64,000 bases of DNA from Candidatus Gastranaerophilales bacterium (GCA_017415185.1 JAFQHZ010000039.1:30333-94332), one strand, 5' to 3'; numbered from the stretch's first letter, positions 51,712 through 61,231 are shown. Made by a program: numbers and translations. The notes: a model not told the origin generated them from the sequence alone.

Positions 51712-53003
51712 TATAATAAAATTCCTGCAATTGCAGCTGAAATATAGCTCACTAAAGTACCGCAAATTAATGCTTTAAGCCCCAATCTTGCAAGATTTTT
51801 TCTTTGATTTGGCGCAAGTTCACCAATACCGCTTATTTGAATTGCAACAGTTGAAAAATTTGCAAAACCACAACAAGCAAATGTTGCAATAGCAATGCTT
51901 TTTTCGCTTAATGCTTCAAGATTCATATATTTTACTAAATCAATATATGCAATTGTTTCATTTAAAATTAGCTTTTCGCCAATTAGTCGACCAACAATTT
52001 CGATATTACCCCAAGTTGCACCAATTAAAGCAGCAAACGTTGCAAATATTTTTCCAACAATCATTTCTATGGTTAAATTTTGCAAGTCAATTCCAATTCC
52101 TGAAAGATTAATATGACAAGTATTATAAAGAAATAGACCAATGTGCCCTATTATCTCATTACAAAATGTAATTAAAGCAACCAAAGCCAAAAGTACAGCA
52201 ATAACATTAATTGATACTCTCATACCTTCAGAAGCACCTTTTGAAATTGCCGCTAAAATATTAACGTCGTTTTTTCTTCTTGAAATTTTAAAATCTTTCT
52301 TTGTTTCAGGCTCCATTGTTTCAGGATAAACAATTTTAGAAACAACAAAAGACCCAGGAATCGCCATAACAGAAGCAGCAAGAAGGTATTCTGTATTAAT
52401 TCCAAAACCAGTATACATAGCAATACAGCTTGCAGAAATACAAGCAGTTGAACCAGTCATTGAAGCCAACAATTCGCTTCTTGTTAAATTTGGAAGATAA
52501 TGTTTAATCATAGATTGCGCTGCAACGTTTCCAACAAAAGGGCTTGCGCAATTAGATAAAGCTTCTGCTCCAGAAACACCAAGAATTTTGTTCATAATTT
52601 TTCCCAAGAACAAAATTACTCTTTGCATAATGCCGTAATAATATAGAATATTAACAATCACAAGAATTAAAATCATAGTAGACATTAAAATAAGAGCAAA
52701 AATAAAATCGTGTCCCGGGAAAAGTTCTGTTATTTTTTCAGGAGAATTTGTAAGCCATCCAAAAACAAAATTTGAACCAGAAATCGATGCTTCAAGAATT
52801 TTGTTTATAATTTCAGCCAAAAAACCGAAAATTTTAGCCCCGATTGGAGTTTTCAAAATAAAAACAGCCAATAAAAATTGAAGCAATAAGCCAACCCCAA
52901 CCGTCTTTAAATTGATTTTCTTTTTGTTGTTAGACATTAAATAACAAATGCCCAATATAACAACTATCCCCAAAATACCTATTAATCTAGATAAAATTTC
53001 CAA
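51711..53003 (-). CDS. nupC: Concentrative nucleoside transporter (CNT/NupC family)
   Basis: 430 aa with about ten hydrophobic helices. The gate and transport signature GVSGAEALSNCASPFVGNVA, MTGSTACISASCIAMY and GFANFSTVAIQISGIGELAP are typical of CNT proteins, which import nucleosides with H+ or Na+. It starts with TTG after AAGGAAG. Its stop is shared with the start of the 58-aa gene. Confidence 0.93.
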   Translation of the reverse strand: MEILSRLIGILGIVVILGICYLMSNNKKKINLKTVGVGLLLQFLLAVFILKTPIGAKIFGFLAEIINKILEASISGSNFVFGWLTNSPEKITELFPGHDFIFALILMSTMILILVIVNILYYYGIMQRVILFLGKIMNKILGVSGAEALSNCASPFVGNVAAQSMIKHYLPNLTRSELLASMTGSTACISASCIAMYTGFGINTEYLLAASVMAIPGSFVVSKIVYPETMEPETKKDFKISRRKNDVNILAAISKGASEGMRVSINVIAVLLALVALITFCNEIIGHIGLFLYNTCHINLSGIGIDLQNLTIEMIVGKIFATFAALIGATWGNIEIVGRLIGEKLILNETIAYIDLVKYMNLEALSEKSIAIATFACCGFANFSTVAIQISGIGELAPNQRKNLARLGLKALICGTLVSYISAAIAGILL

Positions 53004-53123
53004 AACAATCTTCCTTTAAGCTAAACTCTAATTTTATTCTATCAGAAAAAAATCTTATTGAAAATGCAATTACTTTTAGCGTTCAAATATGTTAAAATAA
53101 GAAAAATTAGGGAGGGTGTGATA

Positions 53124-54095
53124 ATGAGCAAACGCAAATTTTATCAAAAGAAAAGAGTCATGATTCCGCTTACAATAGCGTCATCCTTGATTTTCCTTGG
53201 CATTTTTGGCGCATTGCATTCTTCAATGTATCAAACGACTGCAAATGCTTATGTTGATGAATATCTCATTCAAATTACACCTAAAATTTCTTCAAAAGTT
53301 ATAGAGCTAAATTTAAATAATAATTCAAATGTCAAAAAAGGCGAAATAATTGCCGAATTAGATGGAAGCAAATATTCTTTAGAAATCAAAAATCTTGAAA
53401 AAAAATTTCTTGAAATTCAAAAAGAATTAAAGTCTTTTGATGATGAAATTAACAAAACAAATTTCGAAACAAATGCAACAAAAAATTCAATGGAAAAAGC
53501 AAAAACAAACCTTGAAAATGCAAACAATGACTACATTCGCTACAAAAACGAATTCAAAGACGGAACAGTTACAAAAAAAGATTTAAATAATGCAATTAAA
53601 AATCTTGAGCTTGCTCAAGAACAATATGAACAAGCTCAAAGCAATCTTAAAAATACAAGCAAAAATTTAAATGAAATTATTTCAAAAAAAGATTCGCAAA
53701 TTGATAAAGCTCGTGAAATCCTTGAAACATTAGAAAACAAAAAACTAGAATTATCAAACGCAACAATAATTTCTCCAAAAAATGGCAAAATTACCAATTT
53801 AAATACAAAAGTTGGAGATTTTGTGACCAACGATAAAGTTTTGTTTTCAATTTTACCTGATGAATGTTTTATTATTGCCAATTTCAAAAAAGCACACAAT
53901 GCAAACATAAAAATTGGACAAAAAGCTACAATTAAAATTTATTCTGCTGGATTTGCAAAATTTAGTGGCGAAATTGTAGAAATATTGCCCGAAAAAGCAA
54001 ACTATATTTCAACAAAAATCAAAATCAATGACAATGTTGAAAAATATAATCTTAAAACAGGCGCAAAAGCAATCGTTAAGCTAAAATTAAAATAA
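53124..54095 (+). CDS. HlyD/EmrA-type membrane fusion protein
   Basis: 323 aa from the ATG after AGGGAGGGTG. Residues about 12-32 form one membrane helix. The remaining periplasmic part has the two half-lipoyl segments (VDEYLIQITPKISSKVIELN and LSNATIISPKNGKITNLN), a coiled coil between them (about 95-205) and a beta-barrel tail. Such adaptors join an inner-membrane exporter to an outer-membrane channel. No exporter gene is adjacent. The stop abuts that of cysE with no gap. Confidence 0.87.
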   Translation: MSKRKFYQKKRVMIPLTIASSLIFLGIFGALHSSMYQTTANAYVDEYLIQITPKISSKVIELNLNNNSNVKKGEIIAELDGSKYSLEIKNLEKKFLEIQKELKSFDDEINKTNFETNATKNSMEKAKTNLENANNDYIRYKNEFKDGTVTKKDLNNAIKNLELAQEQYEQAQSNLKNTSKNLNEIISKKDSQIDKAREILETLENKKLELSNATIISPKNGKITNLNTKVGDFVTNDKVLFSILPDECFIIANFKKAHNANIKIGQKATIKIYSAGFAKFSGEIVEILPEKANYISTKIKINDNVEKYNLKTGAKAIVKLKLK

Positions 54096-54743
54096 TTATT
54101 TTGATAATTCTTTTAATTTTTCTTTCAATTCCAAAACTTCATATTTTAAACGATTCATTTCGCAAGCGATTGGATCAGGGATTCTATTGTGTTGCAATTG
54201 TCCTTCGATATATTTTACCTGTTTAACAATTCTTCCTGGGATTCCAACAACTGTGCAATGTTCTGGAACATTTTCAATCACAACAGAACCTGCGCCAATT
54301 GTCGAATAGTCGCCAATTTCAATATTGCCAAGAACTTTTGCCCCTGCTCCAACAGTAACAAAATTGCCCAAAGTTGGATGGCGCTTTCCTTGTTCTTTTC
54401 CCGTTCCACCCAAAGTAACGCCTTGGTAAATCAAAACATCGTCACCAATTATTGTAGTTTCGCCAATAACAACACCCATGCCATGATCAATAAAAAATCT
54501 TTTTCCAATGGTTGCTCCTGGGTGAATTTCAATTCCAGTAAAAAACCTTGCAACTTGAGAAATTAACCTTGGAATAAAAGGAATTTTCCAATAGCGCAAT
54601 TTATGAGCAATTCTGTGCGCCAATAAAACATGAAAACCTTGATACAAAAAGATAACTTCCAAAACGCTTCTTGCTGCAACATCTTTTTCTTTAATCGTAT
54701 TTATATCTTCAATTATTGTTTTTGTCCAAGAAATAATACCCAT
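54096..54743 (-). CDS. cysE: Serine O-acetyltransferase CysE
   Basis: First step of cysteine synthesis: acetyl-CoA plus serine to O-acetylserine. The 215-aa protein has the N-terminal helical part and a left-handed beta helix with the catalytic Asp-His pair ([12 protein letters not shown]), [20 protein letters not shown], and [10 protein letters not shown]. It is of the short form. No Shine-Dalgarno sequence; TATAAT ends 6 bases before the ATG. Confidence 0.95.
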   Translation of the reverse strand: MGIISWTKTIIEDINTIKEKDVAARSVLEVIFLYQGFHVLLAHRIAHKLRYWKIPFIPRLISQVARFFTGIEIHPGATIGKRFFIDHGMGVVIGETTIIGDDVLIYQGVTLGGTGKEQGKRHPTLGNFVTVGAGAKVLGNIEIGDYSTIGAGSVVIENVPEHCTVVGIPGRIVKQVKYIEGQLQHNRIPDPIACEMNRLKYEVLELKEKLKELSK

Positions 54744-54749
54744 AGATAA

Positions 54750-54755
54750 ATTATA
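54750..54755 (-). promoter_or_regulatory. -10 box 6 bases before cysE ATG (leaderless candidate)
   Basis: Minus-strand TATAAT, then TTATCT, then the ATG of cysE. No extended -10 and no clear -35. Confidence 0.55.
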
Positions 54756-54789
54756 TTACATAAATTTTTCGGTTAAATCAATGGTTTTA

Positions 54790-54798
54790 TGGTATAAT
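54790..54798 (+). promoter_or_regulatory. Extended -10 promoter of metG
   Basis: TGG + TATAAT lies 30 bases before the metG start; unlike the leaderless cases this one leaves a leader containing GATAGGGA before the ATG. Confidence 0.6.
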
Positions 54799-54828
54799 TT
54801 TTTTGCTTTAAAAAGATAGGGAAAAAAC

Positions 54829-56388
54829 ATGGAAAAATTCTATACAACAACCGCAATCGATTACGTTAATGGCGCTCCGCACATCGGACATGCTTACGAA
54901 AAGATTTTAACAGATGTTATTTGTCGTCATTTTTCTCAAAGAACATCTGACGCTTATATGCTAACAGGATGCGACGAACACGGCATTAAAATTCAAAAAA
55001 CATCAGCTAGTGTAGGTATGGCACCACAAGAATTTTGCGATATGAACGCAGCAAAATTTGCTGAAGCTTGGAAATTGTTAGACATTAATTATTCTCAATT
55101 AATTAGAACAACAAATCCAGAGCATAAAAAAATTGTTCAAAAAATATTCAAAAAATTGGTTGAAAAAGGCGACATTTATAAACATTCATATACTGGTTTA
55201 TATTGCGCAGGTTGCGAAAGTTTTGTTTCAGAAAAAGATTTGGATGAAAACGGCTTTTGCCCAAATCATAAAGCTAAGCCTGAAGTTGTTGAAGAAGAAA
55301 ACTATTTCTTTAAATTAACAAAATACAAAGATGCAATCATTAAACACATCAAGGAAAATCCAAATTTCATTGTTCCAAGCTTTAGAGCTAACGAGGTTTT
55401 AAATCAATTGGAAGATATTGAAGATATTTCTGTTTCTCGTGTGAAATCAAATGTTTCTTGGGGAATTCCGGTTGATGGCGATGACAATCAAATTATTTAT
55501 GTTTGGATTGATGCGCTTTCAAATTATATTACAGCTCTTGGCTATGATATTGAAAATCCTTCAGAAGAGTTCAAAAAATATTGGCCAGCCGATGTTCAAG
55601 TTATCGGAAAAGACATTTTAAAATTCCATTCAATTTATTGGCTTGCTATTTTAATGGCGCTCGAAATTCCTCTCCCAAAACACATTTTAGCCCATGGCTG
55701 GATTACAATTGACGAAACAAAAATGTCTAAATCTTTAGGCAATGTCGTTTCGCCATCAAGCGTTATGGAATCTTTTGAAATGACTGAACCAGACGCACTT
55801 CGCTATTATATGGCAACAGCGGCGCCAGTAGGCAAAGACGGCAATTATTCCGACAACGATTTTAAAGAAAAAGTTAATGCTCATTTGGCAAATTCTATGG
55901 GCAACCTTTTAAATAGAACATTGTCTATGCTTGTTAAGTATTTTGATGGTGAAATCAAAAACGAATTTGTCATAAAATCGCCATTATTTGAAGAAACAAA
56001 AAAAGCAATTGAAGAAGTAAAACACCACTTCAATTATTTCGAAGTGGCTGAAGCTGCACTAAAAATCAACGAACTTGTTGACAACACAAACAAATTCGTA
56101 ACAGATTCAGCCCCTTGGACTCTAGCAAAAGAGGAAAAATGGAGTGAATGCGGTCAAGTTCTTTATACTGTTTTAGAAGTAATGTGTGTGGTATCTAGCC
56201 TAATTTATCCATATTGCCCAAATATTGCTTCAAAAATGGCTAAACAATTAGGCTATGATTTATCAACAAAATTAGACGATATTAAAATTGAAAACATTAA
56301 AGTTGGCAAATTGATTTCTAAAGAAGAAATCAGCCCTGTATTTTTAAGATTAGATTCAGAATTAGCTGACAAATCCAAAAAAAATTAA
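54829..56388 (+). CDS. metG: Methionyl-tRNA synthetase
   Basis: Class I synthetase, 519 aa. The HIGH motif is PHIGHAYE (residues 17-24), KMSKS is at 298-302. A single zinc-knuckle type insertion CAGCESFVSEK ... FCPNHK is present. The C-terminal EMAP-like tRNA-binding domain found in some MetG is absent, which is normal for several bacterial groups. A terminator follows. Confidence 0.97.
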   Translation: MEKFYTTTAIDYVNGAPHIGHAYEKILTDVICRHFSQRTSDAYMLTGCDEHGIKIQKTSASVGMAPQEFCDMNAAKFAEAWKLLDINYSQLIRTTNPEHKKIVQKIFKKLVEKGDIYKHSYTGLYCAGCESFVSEKDLDENGFCPNHKAKPEVVEEENYFFKLTKYKDAIIKHIKENPNFIVPSFRANEVLNQLEDIEDISVSRVKSNVSWGIPVDGDDNQIIYVWIDALSNYITALGYDIENPSEEFKKYWPADVQVIGKDILKFHSIYWLAILMALEIPLPKHILAHGWITIDETKMSKSLGNVVSPSSVMESFEMTEPDALRYYMATAAPVGKDGNYSDNDFKEKVNAHLANSMGNLLNRTLSMLVKYFDGEIKNEFVIKSPLFEETKKAIEEVKHHFNYFEVAEAALKINELVDNTNKFVTDSAPWTLAKEEKWSECGQVLYTVLEVMCVVSSLIYPYCPNIASKMAKQLGYDLSTKLDDIKIENIKVGKLISKEEISPVFLRLDSELADKSKKN

Positions 56389-56414
56389 CCAGAGTGAAAG
56401 CGTTAAGAAACAAC

Positions 56415-56440
56415 AAAGCCACTTTAAAAGTGGCTTTTAT
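56415..56440. terminator. Terminator between metG and the convergent gene
   Basis: Stem AAAGCCACTTT / AAAGTGGCTTT followed by TTAT. Its right end overlaps the stop of the opposite gene at 56437. Confidence 0.8.
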
Positions 56441-57291
56441 AATATTAAAGCTAAAATCATCAACAAAAGCGAACCTAACTGCATGCCAGTCGAAGTCAAT
56501 TTTTGAATTTTATTTGCTTCATATAATTTTGCAGTCTGCTGGGCGCTTGCGGCAGCTTGAAGCCTTTGAATTCTTAAATTATCGTCATCGGAAGCAAAGT
56601 CTCTTTGGAAAATTTTTCGCTCCAAACGATTCAATCTTAAACCAACAGGATCTTGAGAATATGTTTTCATAAATAACGTTGATTCAAGCCCAGCCAATTG
56701 AATAAATATATCTGAATTTTCGTACTTATTTTGAGAACCCATATATTGTTCTATATCTTGAGTTTGTTGATATGGACGTTCAATATAATAATTTGGATTT
56801 TGAACAACTTTGTCTTGTCTTATATATGCTTTTAATCTATCTGTTCTTGAGGCTAAATTTCCATCTTGCGAAGAGCCAAAAATCTTTTTTTCAAGCCTAT
56901 CAAGACGTTTATATATATTTTCTTTTTCATAAGTTGTCATAAACATTTGATATTCAAGCTTGTCAATTTGAGGATAATTAACCCCCATAACTTCTGTTGA
57001 ATCGATTTCATAAGCTTGTTTTAAGCTATCTTCATAAGATTCAAAACCCAAGGATTCATTGATTTTTTTAATTCTTTGCTCGATTGAAGCTTTTGAAACC
57101 GTTCCAAAAAGATTATTTTCAATTCTTGCCAAACGGCGCTCAGCACTATCTTTTGAATATTCAAAACCCCAAATACTCTTTTCCATTTTTGAAAGTGAAG
57201 CGCCAGTAGAATCTGCGCCAAACGCAACCAAGCCAAGGCTTAAAAACAAAAAGATTATTGAAATTTTTGCACTGTTTTTTAATATTTTCAT
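56437..57291 (-). CDS. Secreted protein with LE-x-x-IFG repeats
   Basis: 284 aa from the ATG at 57291. Residues 1-26 are a signal peptide (ISIIFLFLSLGLVAFGAD). The mature part is built on repeats whose core is a Leu/Ile-Glu helix ending in Phe-Gly: LSKMEKSIWGFEYSKD, LARIENNLFGTVSK, LDRLEKKIFGSSQD, LAGLESTLFMKTYS, LNRLERKIFQRDF. Each is followed by R-L, so helical hairpins are likely. The last 20 residues are a hydrophobic anchor. I associate such repeats with cyanobacteria-related genomes. No Shine-Dalgarno sequence. Confidence 0.7.
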   Translation of the reverse strand: MKILKNSAKISIIFLFLSLGLVAFGADSTGASLSKMEKSIWGFEYSKDSAERRLARIENNLFGTVSKASIEQRIKKINESLGFESYEDSLKQAYEIDSTEVMGVNYPQIDKLEYQMFMTTYEKENIYKRLDRLEKKIFGSSQDGNLASRTDRLKAYIRQDKVVQNPNYYIERPYQQTQDIEQYMGSQNKYENSDIFIQLAGLESTLFMKTYSQDPVGLRLNRLERKIFQRDFASDDDNLRIQRLQAAASAQQTAKLYEANKIQKLTSTGMQLGSLLLMILALIL

Positions 57292-57298
57292 AATAGAT

Positions 57299-57307
57299 AT
57301 TATATCA
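57299..57307 (-). promoter_or_regulatory. Extended -10 box 7 bases before an ATG (leaderless candidate)
   Basis: Minus-strand TGA + TATAAT, then ATCTATT, then the ATG of the LE-repeat protein. No ribosome site. Confidence 0.55.
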
Positions 57308-57348
57308 GCACACAAATAGTTTTTTCTTAGCGCTTTGTATAAGCTTAA

Positions 57349-58851
57349 TTAAACCTTTTGTGCCATTAATTCTTCAACCAAAGAACAAGTTAAATCAACC
57401 AAAGCATCTTTATATTGGTCACATTTTTCTTGAGTTCTTGCTTCAAAACGAAGAGTGAAAACAGGTTCTGTATTACTTTGGCGAATCAGCGCAAAGCCAT
57501 CTTCAAAAATTATTCTAAGCCCATCAATCGTGATTATTTCTTTAATTTTTGAATTAAACAATTCTTCATTGATTAAAGTTTCAAGCTTTGCTAAAACATC
57601 TTTTTTGAATTCATTTGGACATTTTAGACGAACTTCGTCTGATAAATAAACTTTGCCAAATGCTTCCAATAAATCAACCAATTTAAATTCAGGATTTCTT
57701 AATTTATTTTTAGCTACAATTTCAATCAAACGACATCCTGCATAAATTGCATCATCATAACCGTAATATCTATCTTTAAAGAATGTATGACCAGACATTT
57801 CGCCCGCTAGAAGCGCTTTAACTTCCCTCATTTTAGATTTAATATAACCATGACCAGTTTTTGTCATAACCGCACATCCGCCAAGGCGCTCAATTTCATC
57901 ATATAAAACTTGAGAACATTTAACTTCAGACACAATTGTCGGTTTTTCGCCGTGGATTTTTAGGGTTTCAATTAAATCTTGAGCATAAATTAAAAGTAAT
58001 TTATCTCCAGAAATTATTTCCCCGTTAGGTCCAATTGCGCCAATTCTATCAGAATCACCATCAAAAGCTATACCAAAATCAGCTTTTTCTTCTTTAACTT
58101 TTGCTCTAATAGCGTCAAGCGTTTTAATATCAGAAGGGTTTGGGTGATGATTTGGAAATGTTCCATCTGGTTGTGAATATAGTTCAATAACTTCACATCC
58201 TAAATCTCTATATAATTGCGGAGCAACAATTCCGCCTGTTGCGTTTGCGCTATCTACAACAACTTTTATGCCTTTGCCAATGCGTCCAAACATGTCTGCA
58301 ATTTTTGCTTGATAATTAGAAATAATATCGTATTCATGCTTGAAACCGTTTATAATTTGACGATAGCCAGTGCTTTTTTCATGGATTTCAAGAGTTAATC
58401 TTTTAACTTCTTTGATTTGTTCTTCATTTAAACTTTGACGATTAAAAGTCATTTTTAAGCCGTTATATTCACTTGGGTTATGAGAAGCAGTAATAATCAA
58501 AGCACCCATAACTTTTTTTGATTCAGTAATTTCATCCTCTATTTTTGCAAATTCGCTAAAATATCCCAATGGAGTAGGCGCAAGACCCAAATCTAAAACA
58601 TTTGCTCCCATTGAAATAACCCCTTGAATAACTGCTCTTTTTAATTCAGGAGAATGGGTTCTTGCATCCATGCACACACCAAATAATAATTCACGAGCAT
58701 TTTTTTCTTGTCCCATTTTTTTCAATTCTTCAAGAGCAAAAGCAACATATCCTTTCGCAGCAGAAAAGAAAATTTCAGAATTAACTTCTGTCGGGAATAA
58801 TCCTCTAATGTCATTTTTGCCAAATGCTTTAGTATTTAATGTGTTATCCAT
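57349..58851 (-). CDS. Phosphomannomutase/phosphoglucomutase
   Basis: 500 aa from the ATG after AAAGGAG. It interconverts hexose 6- and 1-phosphates for glycogen or LPS sugars. The phosphoserine is Ser123 in ITASHNPSEYNG. The metal loop is FDGDSDRIG, the sugar loop is GEMSGHTFFKDRY, and the phosphate loop is RQSNTEPVFTLRFEA. The length is closer to the AlgC/ManB type. It may feed the nearby glgC by making glucose 1-phosphate, but the substrate cannot be told from the sequence. Confidence 0.92.
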   Translation of the reverse strand: MDNTLNTKAFGKNDIRGLFPTEVNSEIFFSAAKGYVAFALEELKKMGQEKNARELLFGVCMDARTHSPELKRAVIQGVISMGANVLDLGLAPTPLGYFSEFAKIEDEITESKKVMGALIITASHNPSEYNGLKMTFNRQSLNEEQIKEVKRLTLEIHEKSTGYRQIINGFKHEYDIISNYQAKIADMFGRIGKGIKVVVDSANATGGIVAPQLYRDLGCEVIELYSQPDGTFPNHHPNPSDIKTLDAIRAKVKEEKADFGIAFDGDSDRIGAIGPNGEIISGDKLLLIYAQDLIETLKIHGEKPTIVSEVKCSQVLYDEIERLGGCAVMTKTGHGYIKSKMREVKALLAGEMSGHTFFKDRYYGYDDAIYAGCRLIEIVAKNKLRNPEFKLVDLLEAFGKVYLSDEVRLKCPNEFKKDVLAKLETLINEELFNSKIKEIITIDGLRIIFEDGFALIRQSNTEPVFTLRFEARTQEKCDQYKDALVDLTCSLVEELMAQKV

Positions 58852-58930
58852 AAAATCTCCTTTATCGTCCAACTTATTGATTTTATTATAATATAAAAAT
58901 TTCTTTATAGCATTTTTATGGGTTTAATTG

Positions 58931-58936
58931 TATAAT
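58931..58936 (+). promoter_or_regulatory. -10 box close to the start of the receiver-STAS gene
   Basis: TATAAT followed by 9 bases (TCAAGTATT) and the ATG at 58946; no ribosome site. The first RNA base would lie about 2-3 nt before the ATG. Confidence 0.5.
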
Positions 58937-58945
58937 TCAAGTATT

Positions 58946-59863
58946 ATGGAAAAAGAATATAAATTAACGCAGGAACAATTTGACAATTTAATTAAATTGT
59001 CAAATATTGAAATCGCAGCTGATACACAAGAAAACGTTGAAGAATTAATTTCAAGAGCGATTATCGGAATAGAGCGCAAATTGAATTATTTCAATACGCC
59101 ATTAAGCTTTTTTACAGCTGAAGTTACAAATGTTTTAATTGTTGACGATACGGAATTATCAATTTTCCAATTGTCTGTTATGCTTGAAAAAATCGGCATG
59201 AATGTTTATGTTGCAAGAAACAAAGAAGAAGCTTATGCAGAATTCAAAAAGAAAAACTTCGATTTCCTTGTAATGGACTTGTATTTGCCTGATTATCAAG
59301 ATGGTTTTGAGCTTATAAAAGAAGCAAACAGAATAAAAAATGAAGAAGGAAAAGATTTCAAAATTGTTGCAATTTCAGGAACAGACAATCCTCAAATTAT
59401 TCAAGAAGCATACAAGCTTGAAATTGATGAATTTATTTCAAAAGCTCCTCAATGGCATGAACAAGTTTTGAAATTCATTTCTAACTCAACAAATAAAATT
59501 ACAAACGAAGAATTCACAAGATTCTATATCAACGACAATATTTGTTCTTTAACTTTATATAAAGTTAATAACGAAAAATATGTTGATAAAATCATAAAAG
59601 AAGTTAATGCAAATGTTTTAACCGGAAAACAAAATGTGATTTTTAATATGGAACATATTAAAATCTTTTCTGATTCTTATGCAAATTTGTTTTCTGAAAC
59701 TTACAAAACAATTTCTTCAAAAGACGGTATGCTAATTTTAATTAAACCTTGCGAAGATGTTATAAAAGCGCTTGAATATGTATTCTTAAGCGATACAATT
59801 CAAACTTTTAACACAGTTGAAGAAGCTGTTGAATATATTGAAATGAATAACTTTGCATTTTAA
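58946..59863 (+). CDS. Response regulator receiver with C-terminal STAS-like domain
   Basis: 305 aa. Residues 1-55 are helical. Residues about 60-175 are a receiver domain: acidic pair Asp67/68 (VLIVDD), phospho-acceptor Asp111 (VMDLYLPD), Ser144/Thr146 (AISGTD) and Lys166 (EFISKAP). Residues about 195-300 fit a STAS fold (QNVIFNMEHIKIFSDSYANL, ILIKPCEDVIKALEYVFL, then FNTVEEAVEYI). No DNA-binding output. This points to control by partner switching rather than direct promoter binding. No histidine kinase is adjacent. An in-frame TTG at 58928 would run through the -10 box. Confidence 0.85.
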   Translation: MEKEYKLTQEQFDNLIKLSNIEIAADTQENVEELISRAIIGIERKLNYFNTPLSFFTAEVTNVLIVDDTELSIFQLSVMLEKIGMNVYVARNKEEAYAEFKKKNFDFLVMDLYLPDYQDGFELIKEANRIKNEEGKDFKIVAISGTDNPQIIQEAYKLEIDEFISKAPQWHEQVLKFISNSTNKITNEEFTRFYINDNICSLTLYKVNNEKYVDKIIKEVNANVLTGKQNVIFNMEHIKIFSDSYANLFSETYKTISSKDGMLILIKPCEDVIKALEYVFLSDTIQTFNTVEEAVEYIEMNNFAF

Positions 59864-59881
59864 TTAAATAATTTTGTATAA

Positions 59882-59915
59882 AAAAAGACTATGGTTTTTA
59901 CCATAGTCTTTTTAA
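59882..59915 (+). terminator. Terminator after the receiver-STAS gene
   Basis: Perfect stem AAAAAGACTATGGT / ACCATAGTCTTTTT with a TTTT loop, ending in T-run. Confidence 0.92.
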
Positions 59916-59934
59916 ATATAACCAATTTGAACCA

Positions 59935-59963
59935 TTGTGAAAACTTCAACTCTTAAGTAAAAT
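59935..59963 (+). promoter_or_regulatory. Sigma70-type promoter of glgC
   Basis: TTGTGA (59935-59940) and TAAAAT (59958-59963) are 17 bp apart. The leader carries AGGTGG before the ATG at 59988. Confidence 0.6.
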
Positions 59964-59987
59964 GATAATATAGATAGTAGGTGGATT

Positions 59988-61226
59988 ATGTATCATAACA
60001 AAGTTTTGGCAATGATTTTAGCAGGCGGACAAGGAAAAAGATTGCTCCCTTTAACAAAAGATAGAGCAAAGCCCGCAGTGCCTTTCGGGGGAAGATATAG
60101 AATTATTGACTTTGTTTTAAACAACTTTGTTAATTCAGGTTTTCACAAAATCAAAGTTTTAACTCAATACAAGTCTGATTCACTAAACAAACACATTTCT
60201 CGTGGTTGGAATTTGTGTTCTTCAATTGACCAATATGTTGATTTAGTTCCTGCGCAAATGAGAACCGATGGAAATTGGTATAAAGGAACCGCCGATGCTA
60301 TCTATCAAAATATTAATCAAATAACAGACGAAAGTTTTTCACATGTTTGTGTATTTGGAGGCGACCATATATACAAAATGGATGTTCGTCAAATGCTTAA
60401 TTATCATATTGAAAAACAAGCCGATTTAACAATTTCCGCTATTGCAATTCCAATCGAATTAGCAAGTGAATATGGAATTATTGAAGTTGATAACAATTGG
60501 AGACTAACGGCGTTTATCGAAAAACCGCAACACACTCCAAAACATATCCCTGGAAATCCAGATTATTGCCTTGCTTCAATGGGTAATTACATCTTTAATC
60601 CAGACAATTTAGTTAGAGAATTAAAAAAAGACGCAAACGACGAAGCTTCAAGCCATGATTTTGGAAAAAATATCATCCCAAATATGCTAAACAATGGCTC
60701 AAAAGTTTATATTTATAATTTTTCCGATAATAAATTCCATGGAATGACTAGTGCAGAACGTGGATATTGGAAAGATGTTGGAAATGTTGATTCTTATTGG
60801 CAAGCAAACATGGACTTGTTGGCTTATGAGCCTGAATTAAATTTATATTCTCCCGATTGGCCTTTAAGAACATACAACTACAATTATCCACCAGCAAAGT
60901 TTATTTGGGACGAGGATGAGCGTGTTGGCGTTGCTAAAAATTCATTAGTATCTGAAGGATGCATTATTTCGGGCGGTATGATTTCTGGCTGCGTTTTGTC
61001 ACCAAAAGTTCGAATCAACAGCTATTCAAGCGTTTGTGATTCAATTTTAATGGAAAATGTTACCATAGGCAGACACTCGCAAATTAATCGTGCAATCATT
61101 GATAAAAATGTCGAAATTCCGCCATACACAGAAATCGGCTTCAACAAAGAAGACGATTTAAAACGTGGTTTTTATGTGTCTTCAGGCGGCATAACAGTTG
61201 TTCCAAAAGGTGCTATTCTTGACTAA
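59988..61226 (+). CDS. glgC: Glucose-1-phosphate adenylyltransferase GlgC
   Basis: Makes ADP-glucose, the committed step of glycogen synthesis. The 412-aa protein has the nucleotidyl-transferase start MILAGGQGKRLLPLTKDRAK and the motifs GDHIYKMD, IEKP and YWKDVGNVDSYWQANMDL. A C-terminal left-handed beta helix (about 310-412) carries the allosteric site. It is followed by bioF after 20 bp. Confidence 0.96.
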   Translation: MYHNKVLAMILAGGQGKRLLPLTKDRAKPAVPFGGRYRIIDFVLNNFVNSGFHKIKVLTQYKSDSLNKHISRGWNLCSSIDQYVDLVPAQMRTDGNWYKGTADAIYQNINQITDESFSHVCVFGGDHIYKMDVRQMLNYHIEKQADLTISAIAIPIELASEYGIIEVDNNWRLTAFIEKPQHTPKHIPGNPDYCLASMGNYIFNPDNLVRELKKDANDEASSHDFGKNIIPNMLNNGSKVYIYNFSDNKFHGMTSAERGYWKDVGNVDSYWQANMDLLAYEPELNLYSPDWPLRTYNYNYPPAKFIWDEDERVGVAKNSLVSEGCIISGGMISGCVLSPKVRINSYSSVCDSILMENVTIGRHSQINRAIIDKNVEIPPYTEIGFNKEDDLKRGFYVSSGGITVVPKGAILD

Positions 61227-61231
61227 CTTTG

